From a bacterium A37T11 (GTDB lineage Bacteria > Bacteroidota > Bacteroidia > Sphingobacteriales > Sphingobacteriaceae): a DNA stretch of 64,000 bases. The stretch is taken from NCBI GenBank assembly GCA_900109895.1, contig FOBR01000008.1, positions 1 to 64,000 on the forward strand, given 5' to 3'. Both the position numbers and the translations under genes were made by a program. The notes under the pieces are model-generated. The model worked only from the letters and a program-made list of their open reading frames with translations, searched no databases and was not told the DNA's origin. Shown piece after piece: positions 46,189-55,514 of this stretch. How positions within the stretch are numbered: position 1 is the stretch's first letter; each line of letters opens with the position of its first letter.

Positions 46189-47400
46189 CTATCTATTAGA
46201 TACTACCAATAACTCCAGATCTTTGGGCGTAATGTTAAACTTGGCTGCAATATCTTTATTGGTCAAATGTCCCTGATAGAGGTATATGGCATTCCTTATT
46301 CCAGGCTTGTGCCAGATAAGGCTCATTAATCCTCCCATCTCCCCGATTTCCAGTAAAATGGGGGTAAAGATATTCGTTAATGCATAGGTTGCTGTACGCG
46401 CAACACGAGAAGCAATATTGGGCACACAGTAATGAATTACTTCATATTTCCGGAAAACAGGATCTGCATGATTGGTGATCTGAGAAGTTTCAAAACATCC
46501 GCCTTGATCTATACTCACGTCTATGAGCACAGAGTTGGGTTTCATATTTGAAACGGTTTCCTCTGAAATTATGCAGGGGCTCCTGCCGTTATTGGAGCGT
46601 ATAGCCCCGATTACCACATCGCAAGACCTAACAGCCTTTCGTAAAACAATGGGTTGTATAACGGATGTGAAAACCCTGCTGCCAATATTATTTTGTAAGC
46701 GTCGAAGCCGGTATATGGAGCTGTCAAATACCTTAACCTGCGCCCCTAATGCAATAGCTGTGCGGGCTGCATATTCACCAACTGTGCCAGCACCCAGAAT
46801 AACGATTTCAGTAGGGGGTACCCCAGTAATCCCGCCAAGCATCAAGCCTTTTCCGTTAAAGACGTTACTAAGGTATTCTGCCGCTATAAGGACAGAGGTG
46901 GCCCCGACGATTTCGCTCATAGCACGCACTACGGTTAATACGTTTCCTTCGTCACGAAGGTATTCATATGACAGTGCAGTAATTTTTTTCTTCATCATAG
47001 CCTGCAACTGTTCCAGCCCCATCAAGGATGGTTGTTGCGTGGACAAAAGAATCTGGCCTTGCTTCATCAGGTGAATCTCTTCCATTGTTGGGGGCGCAAT
47101 CTTGATGATAATATCAGCCTTATAAATTTCTTCTTTGCTGTAGACAATTTGTGCTCCCTGCTCGCTATAATGATGATCTAAAAAATTGGCGCCCGCGCCT
47201 GCATTGCTTTCAAGCATGACCTGATGTCCGTTCTCAATAAGTAATGCGACTGAGAGGGGCGTGAGAGGGATGCGATTTTCCTGAAAACTGACCTCTTTTG
47301 GAATACCAATATACAGGCTGTTTTTTTTGTTTTGGATTTCCTGTAACGCCTCCTGTGGCTGTAATAGTGCCTGTTTGGTTAAATGGGAAAGTTCGCTCAT
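46189..47400 (-). CDS. Alanine dehydrogenase/PNT-family protein
   Basis: A 403-residue protein of the alanine dehydrogenase/transhydrogenase family. The N-terminal domain has IGIPKEVSFQENRIPLTP (31-48), the usual substrate-arginine region, and a lysine at 100 in IIKIAPP. The Rossmann domain has GAGTVG (203-208) and a later FDSSIYRLRRLQ. In the well-studied alanine dehydrogenases a catalytic histidine lies in a FHLA motif; here the aligned stretch reads LLSTQQPS and no histidine is seen, so activity or substrate may differ. Family members next to porX and tsaE are common in this phylum, and the tight gene order here (52 bases to tsaE) fits. Confidence 0.78.
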   Translation of the reverse strand: MSELSHLTKQALLQPQEALQEIQNKKNSLYIGIPKEVSFQENRIPLTPLSVALLIENGHQVMLESNAGAGANFLDHHYSEQGAQIVYSKEEIYKADIIIKIAPPTMEEIHLMKQGQILLSTQQPSLMGLEQLQAMMKKKITALSYEYLRDEGNVLTVVRAMSEIVGATSVLIAAEYLSNVFNGKGLMLGGITGVPPTEIVILGAGTVGEYAARTAIALGAQVKVFDSSIYRLRRLQNNIGSRVFTSVIQPIVLRKAVRSCDVVIGAIRSNNGRSPCIISEETVSNMKPNSVLIDVSIDQGGCFETSQITNHADPVFRKYEVIHYCVPNIASRVARTATYALTNIFTPILLEIGEMGGLMSLIWHKPGIRNAIYLYQGHLTNKDIAAKFNITPKDLELLVVSNR

Positions 47401-47452
47401 GTTTACAAAATTGGGCTGAATTTACGCATTTTACTGCGTATGCACCAAAAAA

Positions 47453-47872
47453 TCAGGAGTATTTTTCTAAGGAGACTTTCCTTATGCCCGCATTTATCTC
47501 GTGAATATGGACATAGACGGCATCCGGGGGCCAACTGCTTTCTGCTTTTTCCGGCCATTCGACAAAGCAATAATGCCCTGACCATAGGTATTCCTCGTAC
47601 CCAAGATCATAGGCTTCTTCGGGCTTTTGTAACCTGTACAGGTCAAAATGATAGATGGGCCCGCTCTCTCCTTCATATTCGTTTACAATAGAAAAGGTGG
47701 GGCTTGAGGTACTACCGTCAACCCCAAGTTGTCGACATATGACCTTAATAAGGGTGGTCTTGCCGGCTCCCATCTCTCCGTAAAAAAGATACACCCTGCT
47801 GCTACTGCCAAAAGTAAGTACCTGCTCGGCTGCCTGGCGTAATTCTTCCAGGTTGTTGATTTCAAATTCCAT
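47453..47872 (-). CDS. tsaE: tRNA threonylcarbamoyladenosine biosynthesis ATPase TsaE
   Basis: A 139-residue P-loop protein of the t6A pathway, acting with TsaB and TsaD on tRNAs reading ANN codons. The Walker A loop is FYGEMGAGKTT (near 30-40), followed by the S/T-rich TSSPTFSIVNEYEG and the DLYRL motif. It lies four bases downstream of porX and is presumably co-transcribed with it. Confidence 0.95.
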   Translation of the reverse strand: MEFEINNLEELRQAAEQVLTFGSSSRVYLFYGEMGAGKTTLIKVICRQLGVDGSTSSPTFSIVNEYEGESGPIYHFDLYRLQKPEEAYDLGYEEYLWSGHYCFVEWPEKAESSWPPDAVYVHIHEINAGIRKVSLEKYS

Positions 47873-47876
47873 CCAC

Positions 47877-49433
47877 CTATTTTGTGCTGTATGTAGCGTA
47901 AGGTATGATCATTTCCTCTAACGAAATACCCCCGTGTTGGAATGTTTCGTTATAATAGTTAACAAACTGATTATAGTTATTAGGATATACAAAGTAGGTG
48001 TCTTCCTTGGCAAAGATAAAGCTGGAACTCACGTGTAGCTTTGGCAACATGGCGTCTTGGGGATTTTTGATCAGGAAAACGTCTTTGCTGATGTAGTTTA
48101 GGTTTTTTCCCTGTTTGTATCGTAGGTTGGTGTTGGTATTCCGGTCGCCGATCACCTTGCTGGCATGCTTAACCCGGATGGTACCATGGTCTGTGGTAAT
48201 GACTACTCTTATGTTTTTTTGCGAAAGCCATTTGAGGGTTTCAAAAAGGGGTGAGTGCTCAAACCAGGAAAGGGTAAGCGATCGGTAAGCTGCCTCATCG
48301 TTTGCTAGTTCTCTAATCATGGCCATGTCTGTGCGGGCATGTGAAAGCATATCGACAAAATTGTATACCAATACATTGAGGTCATTGCCCATAATATTGG
48401 GCATGTTTTCAAGCACTTCCCTTCCTTGTTCAAGGGTCAGGATTTTATGATAAGAAAACTTAAACGGCTTTCGGATGGTACGTTGTATCTGATCTGCCAG
48501 AAAGTCTTCTTCAAAAAGATTTTTACCCCCTTCGTCTTCGTCATTTTGCCATTTTTCTGGAAAGCGTTTTTCCATTTCACTAGGCATTAATCCACTAAAT
48601 ATAGCATTTCGCGCATACTGCGTGGCTGTCGGAAGGATACTGATATAGCTGTCTTCTTCATCCAGCCGATAATAATTAGTGATGACGTCATTGATGATAC
48701 GCCATTGATCATACCGTAGGTTATCTATGAGAAAGAAAAAAGTGGGTTTGTCGGTATCCAGGTTTGGAAAAACTTTGCTTTTAAATAATTGATGGGACAA
48801 TATTGGGGCTTTTTGGGGTTCTTTAATCCAGCCAAGGTAGTTTTTTTCTACAAATTTGCAGAATTGGGCATTGGCTTCCGCTTTTTGCATCGTTAAAATT
48901 TCATGCATCCCGGCGTCTTCCAATTTTTCTAGAGATAATTCCCAATATACCAATTTTTTATAAACTTCAGTCCATTGTGCAAAGTCAAGGTTGTCATTAA
49001 GTGTCATACCCAGCTGACGAAAGTCCTGCTGATAGGCCATTGATGTTTTTTCACTAACCAACCTTTTGTTTTCCGTTAATTTTTTAATGGTTGATAGTAT
49101 TTGTTTAGGGTTAACAGGTTTGATAAGGTAATCATCAATCTGCGAACCAATGGCATCTTCCATCAGGTATTCTTCTTCGTTTTTGGTAACCATCACCATG
49201 GGTACGCCTGGATTAATGCTTTTGAGCTCTGACAGGGTTTCAAGCCCGGTAAGTCCAGGCATGTTCTCATCCAGGAAGACGAGGTCGTAATATGCTTTTT
49301 TAAAGGCGTCAATGGCATCATGTCCATTAGTAACCGTTTTAACAAAATATCCTTTTTCGTTCAAAAGCATGATGTGAGGCTTTAGCATGTTTATTTCATC
49401 ATCAGCCCATAATATATTTGTAGATTGTGGCAT
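47877..49433 (-). CDS. porX: Type IX secretion response regulator PorX (receiver plus PglZ domain)
   Basis: A 518-residue two-domain regulator. The receiver (1-120) has the acidic DD at 11-12, phosphoacceptor Asp55 (VFLDENMPG) and Lys105 (LIKP). The C-terminal PglZ domain is an alkaline-phosphatase-like fold: LIDNLRYDQW (235-244), the nucleophile Thr271 in PTATQYARNAIFSG, FVDMLSHAR (359-367) and TTDHGT (413-418) form the zinc site. PorX works with the kinase PorY to control type IX secretion genes, and the PglZ part has phosphodiesterase activity on nucleotides in Porphyromonas. Its presence suggests the host has a type IX system; PorY and the por structural genes are not in the window. Confidence 0.95.
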   Translation of the reverse strand: MPQSTNILWADDEINMLKPHIMLLNEKGYFVKTVTNGHDAIDAFKKAYYDLVFLDENMPGLTGLETLSELKSINPGVPMVMVTKNEEEYLMEDAIGSQIDDYLIKPVNPKQILSTIKKLTENKRLVSEKTSMAYQQDFRQLGMTLNDNLDFAQWTEVYKKLVYWELSLEKLEDAGMHEILTMQKAEANAQFCKFVEKNYLGWIKEPQKAPILSHQLFKSKVFPNLDTDKPTFFFLIDNLRYDQWRIINDVITNYYRLDEEDSYISILPTATQYARNAIFSGLMPSEMEKRFPEKWQNDEDEGGKNLFEEDFLADQIQRTIRKPFKFSYHKILTLEQGREVLENMPNIMGNDLNVLVYNFVDMLSHARTDMAMIRELANDEAAYRSLTLSWFEHSPLFETLKWLSQKNIRVVITTDHGTIRVKHASKVIGDRNTNTNLRYKQGKNLNYISKDVFLIKNPQDAMLPKLHVSSSFIFAKEDTYFVYPNNYNQFVNYYNETFQHGGISLEEMIIPYATYSTK

Positions 49434-49612
49434 ATTTACTTTTCTTGTTCACGTATTGAAGTTACGAACTTAAAAAAAAGTTTGCCAAAAATCGCATTTT
49501 AACATTTATTTAACAGCAAACTGCATGCTTTTTGCCGGCTTTTGGAAAGTAAACCAGACCTTCGCGAATTAATTTTTTTAGCTAGTTTTGTGGAAATTTA
49601 CTATGAGAAAAT

Positions 49613-50875
49613 TTGAATAAGAAAAAAATAATAAACGACCCGGTATACGGTTTTATAGCGATTCCTTCTGCGCTGGTCTTTGACTTAATTCAGCATCCTT
49701 ATTTTCAGCGTCTGCGGTATATTAAGCAGGTTAGCATGACTAGTATGGTGTATCCGGGAGCGGTACATACCCGTTTTCAGCATGCACTTGGGGCTATGCA
49801 CCTCATGGGCCTGGCCATTGAAACGCTGCGTGGAAAAGAGGTTGCCATTAGTGAAGAGGAGTGTAAAGGGGCTATGATCGCCATTTTATTGCACGACATC
49901 GGGCATGGTCCTTTTTCCCATTCATTGGAATATGCGTTGGTGGAAGGAATTACGCATGAAAATATTTCAGCATTAATGATGGAAGAGTTGAACGCGGAGT
50001 TTCATGGGCAGCTGGACCTTGCCATTGCCATTTTCCGAAACCTTTACCCAAAACGTTTCCTTCACCAACTTGTATCCGGACAATTGGACACTGACCGGAT
50101 GGATTACTTGAATCGTGATAGTTTTTTTACAGGGGTTTCTGAAGGTGTGATTAGTTTTGACCGCATTATTAAAATGCTCAATGTGGCCAATAACGAGCTA
50201 GTCGTAGAAGAGAAGGGAATCTATTCGGTAGAAAAATTTCTGATCGCCCGAAGACTGATGTATTGGCAGGTTTACTTACATAAAACGGTACTTAGCTCTG
50301 AACAAATGCTTATAAAAATTTTGCATAGGGCTAAATGGCTTACCGAAAACGGCCGGCGGCTTTTCGCGACGCCGGCACTGGCTCATTTTTTGATGAATCG
50401 CATTGACCGGAAAATTTTTGAAAGTGATAAGTGGCATTTGATACAGTTTTCTCGTTTGGATGATACGGACATCATGGCTTCCGTAAAAGTGTGGATGGAA
50501 GACGATGACCGAATCTTGTCGGCTTTGTGCTCACAGCTTATACGGCGTGAATTGTATCATGTTGAGATGAGTTCAATGCCTCCGACAGAAGAATACTTGA
50601 ATGGCATGCGTAAAAAAGCAATGCAGCTATTGGAGGTTAATGAAGCCGAGGTGGACTATTTTGTAATAAAACAAATGGTTGAAAATAGTGCTTACGACAG
50701 CAACCAAGGTACAATTAGGATTTTGATGAAGAATGGCGCTGTAAAGGATATTGTTGAGGCTTCCGATCTTTCAAATTTGGAGGTTTTGTCCAAAAAAGTT
50801 CAGAAATACAGCGTTTCGTATCCTAAAATTTTAAGACAGATGCTTGCGCAGACGGAATATCCTGAAAGTCAATAA
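49613..50875 (+). CDS. HD-domain phosphohydrolase (dGTPase/SAMHD1-like)
   Basis: A 420-residue HD-superfamily protein. The motif set is VHTRFQHALGAMHLM (His57), HDIGHGPFSHSLEYA (His94/Asp95) and SGQLDTDRMDYLNRDS (the distal Asp), as in dNTP triphosphohydrolases and SAMHD1-like proteins. The start is TTG at 49613: the conserved DPVYGFI lies at residues 9-15 and the only in-frame ATG comes much later (codon 42), so it cannot be the start. The exact nucleotide substrate is not known. It precedes lpxD by 42 bases but has separate promoter signals. Confidence 0.86.
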   Translation: MNKKKIINDPVYGFIAIPSALVFDLIQHPYFQRLRYIKQVSMTSMVYPGAVHTRFQHALGAMHLMGLAIETLRGKEVAISEEECKGAMIAILLHDIGHGPFSHSLEYALVEGITHENISALMMEELNAEFHGQLDLAIAIFRNLYPKRFLHQLVSGQLDTDRMDYLNRDSFFTGVSEGVISFDRIIKMLNVANNELVVEEKGIYSVEKFLIARRLMYWQVYLHKTVLSSEQMLIKILHRAKWLTENGRRLFATPALAHFLMNRIDRKIFESDKWHLIQFSRLDDTDIMASVKVWMEDDDRILSALCSQLIRRELYHVEMSSMPPTEEYLNGMRKKAMQLLEVNEAEVDYFVIKQMVENSAYDSNQGTIRILMKNGAVKDIVEASDLSNLEVLSKKVQKYSVSYPKILRQMLAQTEYPESQ

Positions 50876-50884
50876 CGAATAAAT

Positions 50885-50914
50885 TTGGACTTAACATTTT
50901 AACCCATAAATTTG
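50885..50914 (+). promoter_or_regulatory. lpxD promoter, predicted to make a leaderless transcript
   Basis: TTG (50885-50887, inside TTTG), 19 bases, then TAAATTTG (50907-50914), a perfect Bacteroidota consensus. The usual start four bases after the box falls on the ATG of lpxD at 50918. It lies between the HD gene's stop codon and lpxD. Confidence 0.65.
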
Positions 50915-50917
50915 CAC

Positions 50918-51964
50918 ATGCAATTTAGCGCAAAACAAATAAACGAGCTTGTAAAAGGATATGTAGAGGGGGATGAGGACATTACCGTTGAACGGCTGGC
51001 TAAGATTGAAGAAGCCAATTCAGGTAGCCTTACTTTTTTGGCAAATCCAAAATATGAGCATTATTTGTATACTACAGACGCCTCGATTGTTTTAATAAAT
51101 GAGGATTTACAATTAACCCAACCCGTAAATTCCACGTTGATACGTGTCAAAAATGCTTATGCCGCGATTTCATTACTTCTGGAAATTTATAATAAGCTCC
51201 GGCTCAATAAAGAAGGGATTGAAGAACCGGCATTTATTGCTTCTTCTGCCAAAATCGGAAAAGAGGCCTATATTGGCGCTTTCAGTTATATCGGGGATAA
51301 TGTAAAGATTGGGGATAATGTAAAGATCTATCCACAATGCTATATCGGCGATAATGTGATTATTGGAAATAATTGTATTCTGTACGCGGGTGTGAAGGTA
51401 TATTTTGACTGCCGTTTAGGAAATGACGTCATAATCCATTCGGGTGCTGTGATTGGAAGTGATGGTTTTGGCTTTGCTCCGCAGGATAATGGTGGTTACT
51501 TGAAGGTAAGCCAAATAGGGAACGTATTAATTGAGGATTTGGTTGAAATTGGTGCAAATACGACAATAGACCGTGCCACCATGGGCTCTACCGTGATCCG
51601 CAAAGGAGTAAAGTTAGATAATTTAATTCAATTGGCCCACAATGTAGAGATTGGTGCCAATACAGTCATTGCTGCCCAAACGGGTGTTTCGGGAAGCACA
51701 AAAATTGGCGAGAATGTAGTGCTTGGGGGACAAGTAGGTATTGCAGGTCATCTTTCTATAGCTAAAGGGTCGCAAATACAAGCACAATCAGGCATCAATC
51801 GTTCTATCGAAGAAGAAGGGATGAAATGGGCTGGATCACCCGTAACTACCTTTAATGCCCAGATGAGGGCACAGGTTATTTTGCAACGCTTGCCTGAATT
51901 AGAACGTCGCTTGGAAGAAATGGAGAATAAATTGCGGAATTCGGAAAGCGAAAAGTGTAGATAA
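50918..51964 (+). CDS. lpxD: UDP-3-O-(3-hydroxyacyl)glucosamine N-acyltransferase LpxD
   Basis: A 348-residue third-step enzyme of lipid A synthesis. The N-terminal uridine-binding domain ([16 protein letters not shown]) is followed by a left-handed beta-helix with many hexapeptides ([25 protein letters not shown]) and the catalytic histidine region QLAHNVEIG. The C-terminal helical part ([18 protein letters not shown]) completes the trimer. The reading frame could open two codons earlier with TTG at 50912, but that codon is part of the -7 box, so ATG 50918 is chosen. It starts the lpxD-lpxC/fabZ-lpxA run. Confidence 0.95.
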   Translation: MQFSAKQINELVKGYVEGDEDITVERLAKIEEANSGSLTFLANPKYEHYLYTTDASIVLINEDLQLTQPVNSTLIRVKNAYAAISLLLEIYNKLRLNKEGIEEPAFIASSAKIGKEAYIGAFSYIGDNVKIGDNVKIYPQCYIGDNVIIGNNCILYAGVKVYFDCRLGNDVIIHSGAVIGSDGFGFAPQDNGGYLKVSQIGNVLIEDLVEIGANTTIDRATMGSTVIRKGVKLDNLIQLAHNVEIGANTVIAAQTGVSGSTKIGENVVLGGQVGIAGHLSIAKGSQIQAQSGINRSIEEEGMKWAGSPVTTFNAQMRAQVILQRLPELERRLEEMENKLRNSESEKCR

Positions 51965-52033
51965 GAAATTTTTTTAAATTAATTAAGTAGAATTAAAAGA
52001 GTGGTTTTGCTCAAAGAAACCAATACCATATAG

Positions 52034-53455
52034 ATGAATGTAAAACAACGAACCATAAAATCGGAGATCAGTATCTCTGGGGTAGGATTGCACACTGGGA
52101 AAGCAGCAAATGTTACGTTTAAACCGGCTCCTGAGAATCATTGGTATAAATTTAAAAGGGTAGACTTGGAAAATCAGCCGGTAATTGATGTAGATGCCGA
52201 CAATGTAACGGATACGGCCAGGGGAACAACCATTACTCAACATGGTGCCAGTGTTAGTACAATAGAACACCTCATGGCCGCATTGGTTGGCATGGAAATA
52301 GATAATGTGCTTATAGAGATAGATGGGCCTGAAGTCCCCATCATGGACGGAAGCTCATTTCCCTTTGCAGAGGTTATAGAAACTGCCGGTTATACCGATC
52401 AAAATGCTGATCGCGAATATTATGAGATTCCACACAATATTCATTATTCTGAGCCGGAAAGACGGGTGGAGATGGTAGCTATGCCATTGGATGGATACCG
52501 GTTTACGTGTATGATTGACTATAACTCGCCCGTGTTGGGCAGTCAACATGCAGCCATCACCAATATTCAGGAATTTAAAAATGAAATTGCATCTTCAAGA
52601 ACTTTTTGTTTTTTGCATGAACTCGAAATGTTACTTCAGCACGACCTAATAAAGGGTGGCGACCTAAACAATGCCATCGTGGTAGTTGACAAGGATGTAA
52701 GCAGGGAAGAATTGAAACACTTGGCAAAGATGTTTCACCGCGAAGATATTGATGTGGCCAAAGAGGGTATTTTAAATAATATTGAGCTACGCCATCAAAA
52801 TGAGCCTGCCAGACATAAACTATTGGACATGATTGGCGATCTTGCGCTGGTTGGAAAACCCATTAAAGGTCATATAATGGCCGCCAGACCAGGTCACGCG
52901 GCCAATGTGGCATTCGCCAAAAAGATAAAGGCACAAATAAAACGAGAAAAAAGCCGAAAATATGTGAAGGTTTATGACCCGAACATGACTCCTGTATATG
53001 ATACGGTTCAGATCATGAATATATTGCCGCATCGGCAACCCATGCTTATGATTGACAAAATCCTGGAGTTGACAAAAATGTATGTGGTAGGACTGAAAAA
53101 TGTGACCATGAACGAAGATTTGTTTATGGGCCATTTCCCGGATCAACCTATTTTCCCCGGGGTTATGCAAATTGAGGCCATGGCCCAAACAGGGGGAATT
53201 TTGGTGTTAAATACCGTTCCTGACCCAGAAAATTACATAACCTTATTTTTAAAAATAGAAAATGCCCGCTTTAAAGCCCAGGTGAAGCCTGGCGATACGC
53301 TCATCTTCCATTGCCAATTGATGGAACCTATCCGTAGAGGTATTGCCCAAATGAAAGGTGTGGGAATGGTGGGCGAAAAAGTGGTTGTTGAAGCGGAATT
53401 AATGGCCCAAATAGTGAAAGTTAAAGACAGCCCTAAGGAGGAACCTAAATCATGA
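52034..53455 (+). CDS. lpxC-fabZ: Fused LpxC deacetylase and FabZ dehydratase
   Basis: A 473-residue two-enzyme fusion characteristic of Bacteroidota. Residues 1 to about 305 are LpxC, the zinc deacetylase that commits sugar to lipid A, with GVGLHTGKAANVTF, His79 in STIEHLMAAL and the later RHKLLDMIGDLAL. Residues from about 320 are FabZ, the hydroxyacyl-ACP dehydratase, with LPHRQPMLMIDK and the active-site block GHFPDQPIFPGVMQIEA. Fusion may balance lipid A with fatty acid synthesis. It starts 69 bases after lpxD and overlaps lpxA by four bases. Confidence 0.97.
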   Translation: MNVKQRTIKSEISISGVGLHTGKAANVTFKPAPENHWYKFKRVDLENQPVIDVDADNVTDTARGTTITQHGASVSTIEHLMAALVGMEIDNVLIEIDGPEVPIMDGSSFPFAEVIETAGYTDQNADREYYEIPHNIHYSEPERRVEMVAMPLDGYRFTCMIDYNSPVLGSQHAAITNIQEFKNEIASSRTFCFLHELEMLLQHDLIKGGDLNNAIVVVDKDVSREELKHLAKMFHREDIDVAKEGILNNIELRHQNEPARHKLLDMIGDLALVGKPIKGHIMAARPGHAANVAFAKKIKAQIKREKSRKYVKVYDPNMTPVYDTVQIMNILPHRQPMLMIDKILELTKMYVVGLKNVTMNEDLFMGHFPDQPIFPGVMQIEAMAQTGGILVLNTVPDPENYITLFLKIENARFKAQVKPGDTLIFHCQLMEPIRRGIAQMKGVGMVGEKVVVEAELMAQIVKVKDSPKEEPKS

Positions 53456-54237
53456 TACAGCCTTTAGCCTATATACACCCACAAGCACGAATAGCCAACA
53501 ATGTGGTTATTGAGCCTTTTGTCACTATTCATAAGGATGTGGTTATTGAGGAAGGTACCTGGATTGGTTCAAACGTGACCATCATGGATGGGGCACGCAT
53601 CGGAAAAAACTGCCGCATCTTTCCTGGCGCTGTCATTTCAGGCATTCCACAGGATCTTAAATTTGCCGGAGAGGAAACTACTGCGGAAATTGGTGACAAT
53701 ACGACAATTCGGGAATGTGTAACCATTAACCGGGGTACCAGGGATCGCTGGAAAACGGTGGTGGGTAAAAATTGCCTGATACAGGCTTACAGCCACATTG
53801 CGCATGATTGTATGGTGGGCAATAACTGCATTTTTTCTAACAATAGTACCCTGGCAGGCCATATTACCGTTGGAGATTTTGTAGTTTTAGCTGGTATGGT
53901 CGCTGTCCACCAGTTTTGCCACATTGGCTCGCATGCTTTTCTTGCGGGTGGTTCCTTAGTCCGTAAGGATGTTCCACCATTTGTTAAGGCGGCTCGTGAG
54001 CCCGTCTCGTATGTGGGGGTAAACTCAGTAGGATTACGCAGGAGGGGATTTTCTTCTGACCAGATTAATGAAATTCAAGACATATATCGTGTGCTATTTG
54101 TTAAAAACAACAACCTTTCAAAAGCATTGGAAATCATAGAGGCTGAATACCAACCTACCGAAGTAAGGGATGAGATTATTGACTTTATCCGCAACTCAAA
54201 CCGTGGGGTCATGAAAGGGTTTGGATCCGGAATTTAA
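53452..54237 (+). CDS. lpxA: UDP-GlcNAc acyltransferase LpxA
   Basis: A 261-residue first enzyme of lipid A synthesis. It has the left-handed beta-helix with hexapeptides (IEEGTWIGSNVTIMDG), the catalytic histidine in SHIAHDCMVGNN, FVVLAGMVAVHQFCHIG, and the C-terminal helical domain (GLRRRGFSSDQINEIQDIYR). ATG overlaps the lpxC-fabZ stop (ATGA), so translation is likely coupled. Gene order with lpxD and lpxC-fabZ is the normal one for the phylum. Confidence 0.97.
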   Translation: MIQPLAYIHPQARIANNVVIEPFVTIHKDVVIEEGTWIGSNVTIMDGARIGKNCRIFPGAVISGIPQDLKFAGEETTAEIGDNTTIRECVTINRGTRDRWKTVVGKNCLIQAYSHIAHDCMVGNNCIFSNNSTLAGHITVGDFVVLAGMVAVHQFCHIGSHAFLAGGSLVRKDVPPFVKAAREPVSYVGVNSVGLRRRGFSSDQINEIQDIYRVLFVKNNNLSKALEIIEAEYQPTEVRDEIIDFIRNSNRGVMKGFGSGI

Positions 54238-54286
54238 ATGGTAAGCTTTCCTCAATTATTCAACATATTTAGTTCACCATTTTGAA

Positions 54287-54907
54287 ATGGAGATTATACT
54301 GGAGAACATCGGACGAAGGTTTAACCGTGACTGGATTTTTAAAGGAATAAATTACGCTTTTATAACGGGGGAAACTTATGCTATACTAGGACCGAATGGT
54401 TCAGGTAAATCTACATTTTTACAAGTGCTGGCGGCTAGCTTAAGTCCTTCTGCTGGAAAACTGGGTTACCGTTGGGGAGGTGGAGAGGTAGATATAAACA
54501 CTATTTACCAGTTTTTATCCCTTGCTGCCCCTTATTTAGAACTCCCGGAAGAATTTACATTAAAGGAGGCAATTGCATTTCATTTCCGATATAAGCGTTA
54601 TCGGCCGGGTACAGATATGTCATATATCTTAGACCTCTTAAATTTTGGTGATGGGGCGCATAAAGAGCTTCATAAGTTTTCTTCCGGCATGAAGCAACGC
54701 ACCAAACTCGCTCTTGCCTTTTGCGCTGACACCCCATTACTATTACTGGATGAGCCTACGGCTAATTTAGATAAGCAAGGAATGGACTGGTACTTGGATT
54801 TAGTTAAGGAACATAGTGCTGGTAGAACAGTGGTAATTGGTTCAAATCAACCACAGGAATATGCATTTTGTCGTCATACACTGAAGATCACTGATTTTAA
54901 ATCCTAA
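54287..54907 (+). CDS. Orphan ABC transporter ATP-binding protein
   Basis: A 206-residue ABC ATPase subunit. Walker A is GPNGSGKST (around 35-43), the signature FSSGMKQRTKLALA, and Walker B LLLLDEPTANLD. The Q-loop is near TIYQFLSLAAPY. It is short, close to the heme-exporter type or a small GldA/lipoprotein type. No permease or binding protein is adjacent: efp follows and lpxA precedes. It may act with a membrane protein elsewhere, or serve lipid A or LPS traffic; both are inference. Confidence 0.88.
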   Translation: MEIILENIGRRFNRDWIFKGINYAFITGETYAILGPNGSGKSTFLQVLAASLSPSAGKLGYRWGGGEVDINTIYQFLSLAAPYLELPEEFTLKEAIAFHFRYKRYRPGTDMSYILDLLNFGDGAHKELHKFSSGMKQRTKLALAFCADTPLLLLDEPTANLDKQGMDWYLDLVKEHSAGRTVVIGSNQPQEYAFCRHTLKITDFKS

Positions 54908-54909
54908 CC

Positions 54910-54940
54910 TTGCATTAATGAATTCAGAAACTTACCTTTG
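54910..54940 (+). promoter_or_regulatory. efp promoter
   Basis: TTG (54910-54912), 20 bases, then TACCTTTG (54933-54940), a full consensus match. The ATG of efp lies eight bases after the box, so the leader would be only about five bases. Confidence 0.65.
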
Positions 54941-54948
54941 CGCCTGTT

Positions 54949-55509
54949 ATGGCAAAAGCATCTGACATTAAGAACGGTAATATTTTGCGTTTTAACGGCG
55001 AATTGGTGGCCGTTGAAGAATTTATTCACCGTACTCCTGGAAATCTACGGGCCTTTTATCAGGCAAGAATGCGAAATGTTAAATCTGGCAAATTGGTAGA
55101 ATATCGCTTCCGTACGGACGAGGAGGTAGAAATAGCGCGTGTTGAAACCAATGACTACCAGTATTTATATGAGGAGGGTGAGTTTTTTGTGGTCATGGAT
55201 AATAATACTTTTGAACAATACCACATTCCCAAACATTTATTTGGAAACTCTGCGCGATTTCTAAAGGAAGGAATGGATGTGATTGTGGCTTTTGAAAGCG
55301 AAGAACCCATTATGGCCCAGGCGCCAACTTCTGTCGAATTGGAGATCACCTATACTGAACCCGCAGTGAAAGGAGATACTTCTACAAGTGCTTTGAAAAA
55401 TGCTACTGTAGAGACTGGAGTAGAGATTAAAGTTCCACTTTTCATCAATCAAGGTGAGCGCGTGAAGGTAGACACCCGGACAGGGGACTACATCGAACGT
55501 GTTAAGTAG
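54949..55509 (+). CDS. efp: Elongation factor P
   Basis: A 186-residue translation factor that relieves ribosome stalling at proline runs. The three beta-barrel domains are recognisable from SDIKNGNILRFNGELVAVEEF, then the loop IHRTPGNLRAF (26-36) and KVDTRTGDYIERVK at the end. In E. coli the loop lysine (VKPGKGQAF) is modified; here the aligned position reads Asn32 (RTPGNLRAF) and no lysine is at the tip, so another activation route or none is expected. Its short promoter distance indicates a very short leader. Confidence 0.95.
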   Translation: MAKASDIKNGNILRFNGELVAVEEFIHRTPGNLRAFYQARMRNVKSGKLVEYRFRTDEEVEIARVETNDYQYLYEEGEFFVVMDNNTFEQYHIPKHLFGNSARFLKEGMDVIVAFESEEPIMAQAPTSVELEITYTEPAVKGDTSTSALKNATVETGVEIKVPLFINQGERVKVDTRTGDYIERVK

Positions 55510-55514
55510 CTATC

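Noticed and set aside
46523-47074. 183-codon plus-strand frame antisense to the alanine dehydrogenase-like gene
   Set aside because: It is long, but the opposite strand carries a clear conserved family; the antisense translation has no recognisable domain.
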